Source of the DNA: Candidatus Limivicinus faecipullorum
Lineage (GTDB): Bacteria; Bacillota; Clostridia; Oscillospirales; Oscillospiraceae
Length of the DNA: 8,859 nt
Assembly: GCA_018711755.1 (NCBI GenBank)
Contig: DVHY01000086.1
Span: 1 to 8,859 of the forward strand
Direction: 5' to 3'
In this document: one piece after another, positions 1-6,265 of the stretch
Numbering within the stretch: the stretch's first letter is position 1
Layout of the letters: each line of letters starts with the position of its first letter
The notes under the pieces: generated by a model
What the model saw: only the letters and a program-made list of their open reading frames with translations
Database searches by the model: none
Told to the model about the DNA's origin: nothing
Program-made: the position numbers and the translations under genes

Positions 1-103
1 AATGACCGTGGAGTTTTGCGAGGGCAGCGATGCCTCCTCGGTCATGGAACAGGTGCTGAAAAACTGCAGGCGTGTGGAGAGCGACTGCGAGATATTTCTC
101 TGA
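1..103 (+). CDS. HMA-domain metal-binding protein, 3' end only (partial)
   Basis: The window opens inside a reading frame whose codons start at base 2 and which stops at TGA 101-103; 33 residues are visible, ending in CRRVESDCEIFL. The pattern of a short helix followed by a 'VExDCEI' ending is what I know from small stand-alone heavy-metal-associated (HMA, ferredoxin-like fold) proteins encoded just upstream of metal-exporting ATPases in Clostridia. The metal-binding CxxC would lie in the missing N-terminal part, so binding ability cannot be seen here. It sits 97 bp upstream of an ATPase that lacks its own HMA domain, which fits a role in delivering or sensing Zn/Cd for that pump. The family call rests on a short tail and on context. 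Confidence 0.6.
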   Translation, partial: MTVEFCEGSDASSVMEQVLKNCRRVESDCEIFL

Positions 104-112
104 TATGACCGG

Positions 113-141
113 GCACCCGGGCCAGAGGCCCCGGGTGCTTT
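113..141 (+). terminator. GC-rich hairpin between HMA gene and ATPase; weak terminator or processing stem
   Basis: GCACCCGGG (113-121) pairs with CCCGGGTGC (130-138), and a further CC/GG pair closes past a one-base bulge around an AGA loop. Only TTTA follows, so termination is probably partial. It could tune the ratio of the HMA protein to the ATPase within one operon. Confidence 0.45.
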
Positions 142-150
142 AGCCGGGAT

Positions 151-176
151 ATCATATGATTGAATGAACATATATG
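151..176. promoter_or_regulatory. AT-rich palindromic stretch, possible metal-sensor operator
   Basis: A perfect palindrome ATCATATGAT (151-160) is followed by TGAATGAACA and the palindrome CATATATG (169-176), in an AT-rich gap inside GC-rich DNA. The TGAAC/TGAAT words recall half-sites of ArsR/SmtB-family Zn/Cd sensors, but they are direct rather than clearly inverted. The operator reading is therefore speculative. Confidence 0.25.
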
Positions 177-200
177 AATACATGAGAGGATGACAGGAAG

Positions 201-2126
201 ATGAACAGGAAACAGAAGGATATGCTCCGGCGCATACTGGTCTCCGCCGCAGTGCTCGTTTGCCTCCAGCTTATTTCCGTGGAGCGATTTTCCGCTCTGG
301 ATGCCGGGCTTTTTCCCGGGGCGGGGCGCTGGCTGCGTCTGGCTCTGTATTTGGTGAACTACTATATAATCGGCTGGGGGACCCTGAAAAAGGCTTTCAA
401 AGGCATTATGAACCGCCAGGTCTTTGACGAGAACTTCCTCATGGCGGTGGCCACCATCGGCGCCCTGGCCCTGGCCATATATGAAAACGGGGACTATGCC
501 GAGGCCATAGCCGTTATGCTCTTCTATCAGTTGGGGGAGTGGTTTGAGAACTATGCCGTGGGCAAGAGCCGCCGGAACATAAGCCAGCTCATGGATATCC
601 GCCCGGACTACGCAAACATAGAGCAGGAGGGACATCTCATCCGGGTGGACCCGGAGGAGGTGGAGCCGGGCAGCGTCATAGTGGTGCAGCCCGGGGAGAA
701 GGTGCCCATTGACGGAGTGGTGGCCGAGGGCAGTTCGGCCCTGGACACTGCCGCCCTCACCGGGGAGAGTCTGCCCCGGGAGGTGGCAGCCGGAGACGAG
801 ATCATCAGCGGCTGCATAAACCTCAGCGGCGTGCTTAAAGTACGCACTTCCAAGGCTTTTGGCGAGTCCACCGTGTCCAAGATCCTGGAGCTGGTGGAAA
901 ACGCCGGGGAGCGCAAGTCCCGGCAGGAGGACTTCATATCCAAGTTCGCCCGGGTCTACACCCCCGCCGTGTGCTATAGTGCTCTGGCTCTGGCCCTGCT
1001 GCCGCCTCTGGTGCGGCTGCTGTTTATGGGCCTTGCCCCCCTGTGGGGCGTGTGGGTATACCGGGCCCTGACCTTCCTGGTCATCAGCTGCCCCTGCGCC
1101 CTGGTGATAAGTATACCTCTCAGCTTCTTTGCGGGCATAGGCGGAGCCAGCCGGGCGGGCATCCTGATAAAGGGCTCCAACTTCCTGGAGGTCCTCTCAA
1201 AGACCGACTGCGTGGTCTTTGACAAGACCGGCACCCTCACCCAGGGGGTCTTTGAGGTGGAGGGCATACACCACAGCACCATGGAAGAGGAGAAGCTGCT
1301 GGAGTATGCGGCCCTGGCGGAGAGCGCCTCCTCCCACCCCATAAGCCGCAGCCTGCAGAAGGCCCACGGCAGGGAGCCGGACAGGAGCCGGGTGGAGGAC
1401 ATCCGGGAGATAAGCGGCGCCGGAGTCCTGGCCAAAGTGGACGGAAAGCAGGTGGCCGCCGGCAACGACAAGCTGATGAAAAAGCTGGGGGTGGAGTACA
1501 GGGACTGCCACAGCGTGGGCACGGTGATACACATGGCCATTGACGGGCAGTACGCCGGCCACATACTCATCTCCGACATGATAAAGGCCCACGCAAAGGC
1601 GGCAGTAGCTGCCCTGAAAGAGCTGGGGGTTAGCAGAACGGTGATGCTCACCGGGGACTCTCAGGCGGTAGCCCAGCATGTGGCCTCCCGGCTGGGTATA
1701 GACCAGACCTACAGCCGCCTGCTGCCCGGGGACAAGGTGGAGAAGCTGGAGCAGCTGCTGGCGGAGGAGAAGGGCGGCGGCAAGCTGGCCTTCGTGGGGG
1801 ACGGCATAAACGACGCCCCGGTGCTGGCCAGGGCGGATATAGGCATTGCCATGGGGGCCCTGGGCTCCGACGCCGCCATTGAGGCGGCGGACGTGGTGCT
1901 CATGGACGACGACCCTTTGAAGATAGCCAAGGCCATAAAGATATCCAGAAAGTGCCTGGGGATAGTGTACGAGAACATCATCTTTGCCATAGGCATAAAG
2001 CTCATCTGCCTCGTCCTGGGCGCCCTTGGCATAGCCAACATGTGGCTGGCCATCTTTGCCGACGTGGGCGTCATGGTGCTGGCGGTGCTCAACGCCATGC
2101 GCTGCCTGCTGGTGTATAAGCTCTGA
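201..2126 (+). CDS. cadA: P1B-2-type heavy-metal (Zn2+/Cd2+/Pb2+) exporting P-type ATPase
   Basis: A 641-aa inner-membrane pump that uses ATP to export divalent soft metals. Visible motifs in order: four N-terminal helices (about 12-27, 44-60, 79-94, 99-113); actuator TGES 187-190; helices near 253-275 and 287-310, the second holding the CPC metal site (C297, P298, C299); phosphorylation DKTGT with D341; the HP motif H379-P380 of P1B ATPases; TGDS; GDGIND 533-538. In the last helices K600 and D621 sit where P1B-2 enzymes carry their conserved Lys and Asp, which argues for Zn/Cd/Pb rather than Cu. There is no N-terminal HMA domain; the protein starts straight into helix 1. That matches the separate HMA protein encoded just upstream. 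The ATG has AGAGGA at 185-190 as a moderately spaced ribosome binding site. The choice among Zn, Cd and Pb cannot be settled from sequence. Confidence 0.96.
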   Translation: MNRKQKDMLRRILVSAAVLVCLQLISVERFSALDAGLFPGAGRWLRLALYLVNYYIIGWGTLKKAFKGIMNRQVFDENFLMAVATIGALALAIYENGDYAEAIAVMLFYQLGEWFENYAVGKSRRNISQLMDIRPDYANIEQEGHLIRVDPEEVEPGSVIVVQPGEKVPIDGVVAEGSSALDTAALTGESLPREVAAGDEIISGCINLSGVLKVRTSKAFGESTVSKILELVENAGERKSRQEDFISKFARVYTPAVCYSALALALLPPLVRLLFMGLAPLWGVWVYRALTFLVISCPCALVISIPLSFFAGIGGASRAGILIKGSNFLEVLSKTDCVVFDKTGTLTQGVFEVEGIHHSTMEEEKLLEYAALAESASSHPISRSLQKAHGREPDRSRVEDIREISGAGVLAKVDGKQVAAGNDKLMKKLGVEYRDCHSVGTVIHMAIDGQYAGHILISDMIKAHAKAAVAALKELGVSRTVMLTGDSQAVAQHVASRLGIDQTYSRLLPGDKVEKLEQLLAEEKGGGKLAFVGDGINDAPVLARADIGIAMGALGSDAAIEAADVVLMDDDPLKIAKAIKISRKCLGIVYENIIFAIGIKLICLVLGALGIANMWLAIFADVGVMVLAVLNAMRCLLVYKL

Positions 2127-2162
2127 ACATAGAACTTCCTCCGCTGTTTTACAGAGTCTTCA

Positions 2163-2198
2163 TTGATTTTTGCCCCGGCTTAAAGTAAACTGACTTTA
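2163..2198 (+). promoter_or_regulatory. Candidate sigma-A promoter with overlapping inverted repeat
   Basis: A -35-like TTGATT (2163-2168), a 17-bp spacer and TAAACT (2186-2191) lie upstream of the 64-aa gene. A perfect inverted repeat TAAAGT-N6-ACTTTA (2181-2198) covers the -10, a usual place for a repressor operator. Each hexamer matches consensus at only 4 of 6 positions. The repeat is seen directly; the operator role is inference. Confidence 0.45.
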
Positions 2199-2224
2199 GA
2201 GAACAGAGAAGCAGGGGGGAGAAA

Positions 2225-2419
2225 ATGAAGAAAAAAATTTCCAGATGCATAGCCGGGCTTATGCTTGCCGCGGCCCTGGGATTTATCTTCTATGCCCTGG
2301 GCCATCCTGAGGCCTACTTCCCCTGGAACGGCGGAGTGACTTATACCCTTTACGGGGCCTATGGGCTGCTGATGGTCCTGCTTTTTATAGCGCCCTTTAA
2401 GGACCGGGAGGTGAAGTGA
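2225..2419 (+). CDS. Small two-helix membrane protein of unknown function (64 aa)
   Basis: A 64-aa protein with a lysine-rich start (MKKKISR), a first hydrophobic helix at about 8-25, a short loop containing GHPEAYFPWNGGVTYTLY, a second helix at about 42-57 and a charged tail KDREVK. It is probably a hairpin in the cytoplasmic membrane with both ends inside. GGGGGAG at 2215-2221 is a closely spaced ribosome binding site. Its stop is only 4 bases before the next ATG, so the two are almost certainly co-transcribed. I have an impression that 'GHPE..FPW' small proteins recur in gut Clostridia, but I know no named function. Base composition and codons match the neighbours, so recent transfer is not suggested. 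Confidence 0.75.
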   Translation: MKKKISRCIAGLMLAAALGFIFYALGHPEAYFPWNGGVTYTLYGAYGLLMVLLFIAPFKDREVK

Positions 2420-2423
2420 AGCT

Positions 2424-2837
2424 ATGAGACGGAAAACCTTTTTTGCCGCTGCCGGAATCTGCCTTGCTCTGGCGATATTGCTGCTCTGTCTGTTCCCGGA
2501 GCTTTCCGGCAGAAGGCCCTTTAAGGATATGGACGGGGCGGACATCCTTTCGGCCACAGTGGAGCTGATGCCGCCGGACGTGGAGCTGGAGGTATCGGAT
2601 ATGGAGAAGCTGGCAGAGCTTCTGCGCCAGGTGGTCATATACCGCCAGGACGACAGCTACAGGGATTATGCGGGCCAGGCCGCCGTCTTCACCCTCAGCA
2701 TGGATGACGGCACCGTGGTGGAAATAACCGAGTACACACCCTTTGTGATAATCGACGGCGTGGGCTATAAGGCAAAGTATGAGCCCTGTGAGGCTTTGAA
2801 TTCCTATGCCAATGCTCTGCTTGGGGAGAGCGGCTGA
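2424..2837 (+). CDS. Membrane-anchored or secreted hypothetical protein (137 aa)
   Basis: A 137-aa protein with an N-terminal signal anchor (basic MRRK, hydrophobic about 7-25), then an extracytoplasmic domain of about 110 residues. Landmarks are PFKDMDGADILSATVEL near 32-48, a PPD turn, VVIYRQDDSYRDYAG, a beta-rich FTLSMDDGTVVEITEY section, and a C-terminal GVGYKAKYEPCEALNSYAN motif. There is one cysteine in the lumen of the anchor helix and one in YEPCEAL, with no lipobox I would trust. GGGAGGTG at 2406-2413, inside the end of the upstream gene, is its ribosome binding site. The layout looks like a small folded cell-surface sensor or binding domain, and I recall similar 'PFKDL..SDI.SATV' proteins in gut Firmicutes without an assigned role. 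Function unknown. Confidence 0.75.
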   Translation: MRRKTFFAAAGICLALAILLLCLFPELSGRRPFKDMDGADILSATVELMPPDVELEVSDMEKLAELLRQVVIYRQDDSYRDYAGQAAVFTLSMDDGTVVEITEYTPFVIIDGVGYKAKYEPCEALNSYANALLGESG

Positions 2838-2847
2838 ATATAGGCGT

Positions 2848-2887
2848 AAAAAGAAGGTATCACCCGGGAGTGATACCTTCTTTTTTT
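2848..2887. terminator. Bidirectional intrinsic terminator between convergent genes
   Basis: GAAGGTATCAC (2853-2863) pairs perfectly with GTGATACCTTC (2870-2880) around a CCGGGA loop. An A-run (2848-2852) lies on the left and a T-run (2881-2887) on the right, so each strand sees a stem followed by U residues. It ends the 64/137-aa operon on the plus strand and dapA on the minus strand. The dapA stop codon (2888-2886) lies within the right flank. Confidence 0.9.
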
Positions 2888-3776
2888 ATACGCTCAGTCC
2901 GGTCTCCCGCATCACGTCCAGCAGTTTTGCCAGGTTCTCGCTGCCTATCTCCGTAAGAGGCAGGCGGAGGATGCCGGAGTCCAGATTCATGGCCCTCATG
3001 GCCGCCTTTACCGGGATGGGGTTGGTCTCTATGAACAGGGCGGAAAAGAGCTTTGCATACCGGGCGTAGAGGGCGGTGGCCTGGCTGAAGTCCCCCTCCA
3101 GGCAGAGGGCGCAGAGCTTTGCGATGACGCCGGGGATGATGTTGCTGGCTACGGATATTACGCCGAGCGCCCCCAGGGCCATCATGGCCACGGTGTTGTC
3201 GTCGTTGCCGCTCCAGATATACAGGTCGTCGCCGCAAAGGCTGCGGGTGGTACCCACCAGGGCAATATCCCCGGCGGCCTCCTTAACGCCGTTTATATTG
3301 GGGTGCTGGGACAGGATGCGGTAGGTATCGGCGGCTATGCCGATGCCGGTGCGGCTGGGTACGTTATAGAGTATCATGGGTATATCCACCCTGTCCGCCA
3401 CGTAAGTAAAGTGCTCCACAAGGCCCTTCTGAGTGCTCTTGTTGTAATAGGGGGTGACCATGAGTATGCCGTCGGCCCCGGCGCTTTTGGCGTTCTCGGC
3501 ATTTCTCAGGGCCGTCTCCGTGTTGTTGCTGCCCACGCCCACTATCACTTTCATGCGGCCCTGATTGAATTTGATGGCCTGGCGCACGGTCTCGTACTGC
3601 TCGCACTGGGACTGGGTGGCGGCCTCGCCGGTGGTGCCGCAGACCACTATGGCCGCCGTACCGTTTTCATACTGGAAGTCGATGTTCCTGCGCAGCCTGT
3701 CGTAATCCACTCCGTGCTCGTTGAAGGGCGTGACGATGGCTGTACAGGAGCCTTTGAAGATAGCTGTCTTGACCAT
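2886..3776 (-). CDS. dapA: 4-hydroxy-tetrahydrodipicolinate synthase
   Basis: DapA condenses pyruvate with aspartate semialdehyde, the first committed step to diaminopimelate and lysine, in the cytosol and typically as a tetramer. The 296-aa TIM-barrel protein shows GTTGE with T48-T49, PYYNK with Y111, YNVPSRTG with the catalytic-triad Tyr Y137 and substrate-binding R142, and the Schiff-base lysine K165 in GVKEAAGD. Length is normal. I chose the ATG at 3776-3774 because GGAG (3786-3783) lies six bases upstream. An in-frame ATG at 3788, adding MEYY, has no ribosome binding site. The gene stands alone on the minus strand, convergent with the small-protein operon and divergent from queA, with a long structured leader in front. 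DapA shares its fold with N-acetylneuraminate lyase and relatives, but the motif set fits DapA best. Confidence 0.95.
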   Translation of the reverse strand: MVKTAIFKGSCTAIVTPFNEHGVDYDRLRRNIDFQYENGTAAIVVCGTTGEAATQSQCEQYETVRQAIKFNQGRMKVIVGVGSNNTETALRNAENAKSAGADGILMVTPYYNKSTQKGLVEHFTYVADRVDIPMILYNVPSRTGIGIAADTYRILSQHPNINGVKEAAGDIALVGTTRSLCGDDLYIWSGNDDNTVAMMALGALGVISVASNIIPGVIAKLCALCLEGDFSQATALYARYAKLFSALFIETNPIPVKAAMRAMNLDSGILRLPLTEIGSENLAKLLDVMRETGLSV

Positions 3777-3790
3777 ATAATACTCCATTC

Positions 3791-3930
3791 TGCCGCTTAT
3801 GTAGTCAGCACGGCTCCCCGTATATCCCCGGCAGCGGCAAGGGGGAAACCACGGCCAGTGCTGCGAATGCCGCCGGGAAGCGGCTGCCGGCCCCCAAAGG
3901 GCTGTTTACATCTCAAAGCATACGGGGGGC
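3791..3930 (-). ncRNA. Candidate structured 5' leader of dapA (unclassified)
   Basis: This GC-rich stretch in front of dapA holds several complementary arms. They include CCCCGTAT (3816-3823) with ATACGGGG (3920-3927); nested inside, CCGGCAGC (3828-3835) with GCTGCCGG (3883-3890); and a small GCCC/GGGC hairpin at 3890-3902. Alternative pairings also exist: TGCCGCT 3791-3797 with AGCGGCA 3833-3839, and CAGCAC 3806-3811 with GTGCTG 3858-3863. The latter crosses the outer stem. On the minus strand this could be a regulatory leader. I could not match it to the lysine riboswitch, T-box or another class I know. GC-rich DNA pairs easily, so confidence is modest. Confidence 0.35.
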
Positions 3931-3939
3931 GGGAGAATA

Positions 3940-3969
3940 TTATTACTCTTTCCGTTGAAAAAGTTTCAA
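3940..3969 (-). promoter_or_regulatory. Weak candidate promoter for dapA
   Basis: On the minus strand TTGAAA (3969-3964) is followed after 18 bp by TAATAA (3945-3940), or after 21 bp by TAATAT. The -35 is the mirror half of the palindrome that also supplies the queA -35. The -10 is poor, so this is a weak call, but it is the only reasonable candidate in the divergent gap. Confidence 0.25.
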
Positions 3970-3983
3970 AGCTCTGGTATAAT
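3955..3983 (+). promoter_or_regulatory. Strong sigma-A promoter of queA
   Basis: TTGAAA (3955-3960), a 17-bp spacer and a perfect TATAAT (3978-3983) predict a start near 3990 and a leader of about 40 bases before queA. The -35 is half of a palindrome TTGAAA-AAG-TTTCAA (3955-3969). No preQ1 riboswitch consensus is visible in the short leader. Confidence 0.88.
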
Positions 3984-4030
3984 CAAGCCGTTGTGCGGAT
4001 ACGCCAGATATTTTGAAACAGGTGAAACTT

Positions 4031-5053
4031 TTGAAAAAATCCGATTTTTATTTTGAACTGCCGGAGGAGCTCATCGCCCAGACTCCCCTGGAGAAGCGGG
4101 ACAGTTCCCGCCTGCTGCATCTGGACAAGGTCACCGGGGAGATGGAGCACCGGCATTTTTATGACCTGCTGGACTACCTCCATGAGGGGGACTGCATGGT
4201 CTTCAACGACTCCCGGGTGCTGCCCGCCCGGCTCATCGGAGCCCGGCCCAGCGGCGGCAGCGTGGAGCTGGTGCTGCTGCGGGACCTGGGAGAGGGCCGC
4301 TGGGAGTGCCTCAGCCGCCCGGGCAGAAAGACCAAGCCCGGTACGGAGATACACTTCGGGGACGGGGAACTTAAGGCCACGGTGGAGGCTGTGGCCGAAG
4401 GAGGCAACCGCATAGTCCGCTTCGACTATGAGGGCATCTTCCTGGAAGTGCTGGAGCGCCTGGGCAAAATGCCCCTGCCCCCCTATATCAAGGAGGAGCT
4501 TGAGGACGGGGAACGGTATCAGACCGTGTATTCCCGGGAAGTGGGCAGCGCCGCCGCCCCTACGGCGGGACTGCATTTCACCAAGGAGCTGATGGAGAAG
4601 ATAGCCGCCAAAGGTGTGAAGCTGTGCTTTGTCACTCTCCACGTGGGTCTGGGTACCTTCCGCCCGGTGAAGGCGGAGAACATAGAGGATCACGAGATGC
4701 ACTCGGAGTTCTGCATGGTGCCGGAGGAGACGGCCCGCATAGTCACCGAGACCAAGCGCAATGGGGGCCGGGTCATCTCCGTGGGCACCACCTCCTGCCG
4801 CACTCTGGAGAGCTTTGCCAGGGAGGACGGCAGCCTGCCCGTCACCTCAGGCTGGACTAATATCTTTATCTACCCCGGATATAAGTTCAAGTGCATCGAC
4901 GCTCTGGTGACCAACTTCCACCTGCCGGAGAGCACCCTCATCATGCTGGTGTCCGCCCTGGCCGGAAGGGAGCATATCCTCAACGCATACAATGAGGCGG
5001 TGAAACAGCGCTACCGCTTCTTCTCCTTTGGGGACGCCATGTTTATCGAGTAG
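4031..5053 (+). CDS. queA: S-adenosylmethionine:tRNA ribosyltransferase-isomerase
   Basis: QueA transfers and rearranges the ribosyl group of SAM onto preQ1-modified tRNA, giving epoxyqueuosine at wobble position 34. The 340-aa protein is collinear with known QueA. It has the opening DFYFELPEELIAQ, NDSRVLPARLIG 59-70, GKMPLPPYI 145-153, ERYQTVYS 161-168, AAPTAGLHFT 175-184, LHVGLGTFRPV 203-213, HEMHSE 221-226, GTTSCRTLE 252-260 and TNFHLPESTL 294-303. The start is TTG 4031: AGGTG at 4020-4024 lies six bases upstream, and the resulting N-terminus aligns with the family's M-x-x-x-x-F-x-FELPE. An upstream in-frame TTG (4013) and GTG (4022) would add six or three residues and lack the spacing. 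The stop TAG shares bases with the ribosome binding site of tgt, so the pair is translated from one mRNA. Confidence 0.97.
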   Translation: MKKSDFYFELPEELIAQTPLEKRDSSRLLHLDKVTGEMEHRHFYDLLDYLHEGDCMVFNDSRVLPARLIGARPSGGSVELVLLRDLGEGRWECLSRPGRKTKPGTEIHFGDGELKATVEAVAEGGNRIVRFDYEGIFLEVLERLGKMPLPPYIKEELEDGERYQTVYSREVGSAAAPTAGLHFTKELMEKIAAKGVKLCFVTLHVGLGTFRPVKAENIEDHEMHSEFCMVPEETARIVTETKRNGGRVISVGTTSCRTLESFAREDGSLPVTSGWTNIFIYPGYKFKCIDALVTNFHLPESTLIMLVSALAGREHILNAYNEAVKQRYRFFSFGDAMFIE

Positions 5054-5063
5054 GAGGAAGGCT

Positions 5064-6194
5064 GTGTACAGACTATTGAAACAGGAGGGCCGGGCCCGGC
5101 GGGGCGAGTTTGAGACTCCCCACGGCAGCGTCCAGACCCCGGTGTTCATGAATGTGGGCACCCAGGGGGCCATAAAGGGGGCGCTGTCTGCCCGGGACCT
5201 TAAAAATATCGGCTGTCAGGTGGAGCTGTCCAACACCTATCACCTCCATGTCCGCCCGGGGGACGCCCTGATAAAGGAGCTGGGCGGCCTGCACAAGTTC
5301 ATGAACTGGGACGGCCCCATCCTCACCGACAGCGGCGGCTTCCAGATATTCTCCCTGGCCCAGCTGAGGAAGATAAAGGAAGAGGGCGTCAGCTTCAACT
5401 CCCATGTGGACGGCCGGCACATCTTCATGGGCCCGGAGGAGAGCATGCAGATACAGTCAAACCTGGGCTCGGACATCGCCATGGCCTTTGACGAGTGCAT
5501 CAAGATACCCTCGCCCCGGGACTATGTGGAGAGATCCTGCGACAGGACTTACCGCTGGCTGAAACGCTGCAAGACGGCTCTGGCGGAGTACAGCAGCCGG
5601 GAGGATGCAGTGAATCCCGGGCAGATGCTCTTCGGCATTAACCAGGGCGCGGTGTTCCATGACATCCGCATAGAGCACATGAAGAAGATAGCCGAGCTGG
5701 ACCTGCCCGGCTACGCCATCGGCGGCCTGGCGGTGGGGGAGAGCCACCAGGAGATGTACGACACCATCCAGGCGGTGGAGGAGTATATGCCCAAGGACAA
5801 GCCCCGCTACCTGATGGGGGTTGGAACACCCGGGAACATCATCGAGGGCGTGGCCCGGGGCGTGGATTTCTTAGACTGCGTCATGCCCGCCCGCAACGGC
5901 CGCCACGGGCACTTGTTTACCTGGGGCGGTATCATCAACATCAAGAATGAAAAATACGCCAAGGACACCCGGCCCATAGACCCGGACTGCGACTGTCCGG
6001 TGTGCCGCAGCTATTCCCGGGCCTATCTTCGCCATCTGTTCAAGGCGGAGGAGATGCTGGCCATGCGCTTTGCGGTGATGCACAATCTGTACTTCTACAA
6101 TAAGCTGATGGAGCGTATACGGGAGAGCCTGGAGCAGGGCCGTTTTGACAGCTTCCGCAGAGAATATTCAGAAATTCTTGATAAACGCATTTAA
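5064..6194 (+). CDS. tgt: queuine tRNA-ribosyltransferase (tRNA-guanine transglycosylase)
   Basis: Tgt swaps guanine 34 of tRNAs with GUN anticodons for preQ1, the substrate that QueA then modifies. The 376-aa TIM-barrel enzyme has the catalytic D89 in LTDSGGFQ, base-recognition D143 in AFDEC, GGLAVGE 220-226, nucleophile D271 in FLDCVMPARNG, and the zinc site C309, C311, C314 with H340. GTG 5064 is the likely start: AGGAGG (5052-5057) is six bases upstream, and the protein then begins with the usual xYRLLKQ.GRARRGEF. The open frame continues back to an ATG at 5028 inside queA, adding 12 residues unlike the family. The gene starts 10 bases after the queA stop, so queA and tgt form a tight queuosine operon. 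No residue needed for catalysis is missing. Confidence 0.97.
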   Translation: MYRLLKQEGRARRGEFETPHGSVQTPVFMNVGTQGAIKGALSARDLKNIGCQVELSNTYHLHVRPGDALIKELGGLHKFMNWDGPILTDSGGFQIFSLAQLRKIKEEGVSFNSHVDGRHIFMGPEESMQIQSNLGSDIAMAFDECIKIPSPRDYVERSCDRTYRWLKRCKTALAEYSSREDAVNPGQMLFGINQGAVFHDIRIEHMKKIAELDLPGYAIGGLAVGESHQEMYDTIQAVEEYMPKDKPRYLMGVGTPGNIIEGVARGVDFLDCVMPARNGRHGHLFTWGGIINIKNEKYAKDTRPIDPDCDCPVCRSYSRAYLRHLFKAEEMLAMRFAVMHNLYFYNKLMERIRESLEQGRFDSFRREYSEILDKRI

Positions 6195-6199
6195 GCATC

Positions 6200-6228
6200 T
6201 TGAAATTTAGAGGATAAACATTTATAAT
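6200..6228 (+). promoter_or_regulatory. Consensus sigma-A promoter of yajC
   Basis: TTGAAA (6200-6205), a 17-bp spacer and TATAAT (6223-6228) lie in an AT-rich gap just after the tgt stop, with a predicted start near 6235. The architecture is identical to the queA promoter. yajC can therefore be transcribed independently of queA-tgt, with a leader of about 30 bases. Confidence 0.85.
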
Positions 6229-6265
6229 ACAAAATCGACATATGATTTTCGGAGGTAATTCCATA

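Noticed and set aside
42..635. Long open frame on the minus strand opposite the ATPase start
   Set aside because: It lies antisense to a gene with clear motifs, has no ribosome binding site, and reads as low-complexity His/Gly/Pro-rich sequence typical of GC-rich shadow frames. The same applies to the minus-strand frames at 974-1651 and 1197-1679.
3831..3900. Resemblance to part of a cobalamin riboswitch on the plus strand (AGGGGGAAACC, CCAGTG, CGGGAAGCGGC)
   Set aside because: The conserved GCCACTG and GGTGCC-type boxes are not intact, and the queA promoter lies downstream, so the plus strand here would not be in the queA mRNA.
3303..4016. 237-aa open frame on the plus strand over dapA and its leader
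   Set aside because: It is antisense to dapA, which is certain from its motifs; the predicted protein is unrecognisable and has no translation signals.
3984..4030. preQ1 riboswitch in the queA leader
   Set aside because: The leader is only about 40 bases and shows neither the small hairpin plus A-rich tail of preQ1-I nor another known form.
3983..4702. 239-aa minus-strand open frame over queA
   Set aside because: Shadow of a conserved gene; it would start inside queA and run through the queA promoter region without signals.
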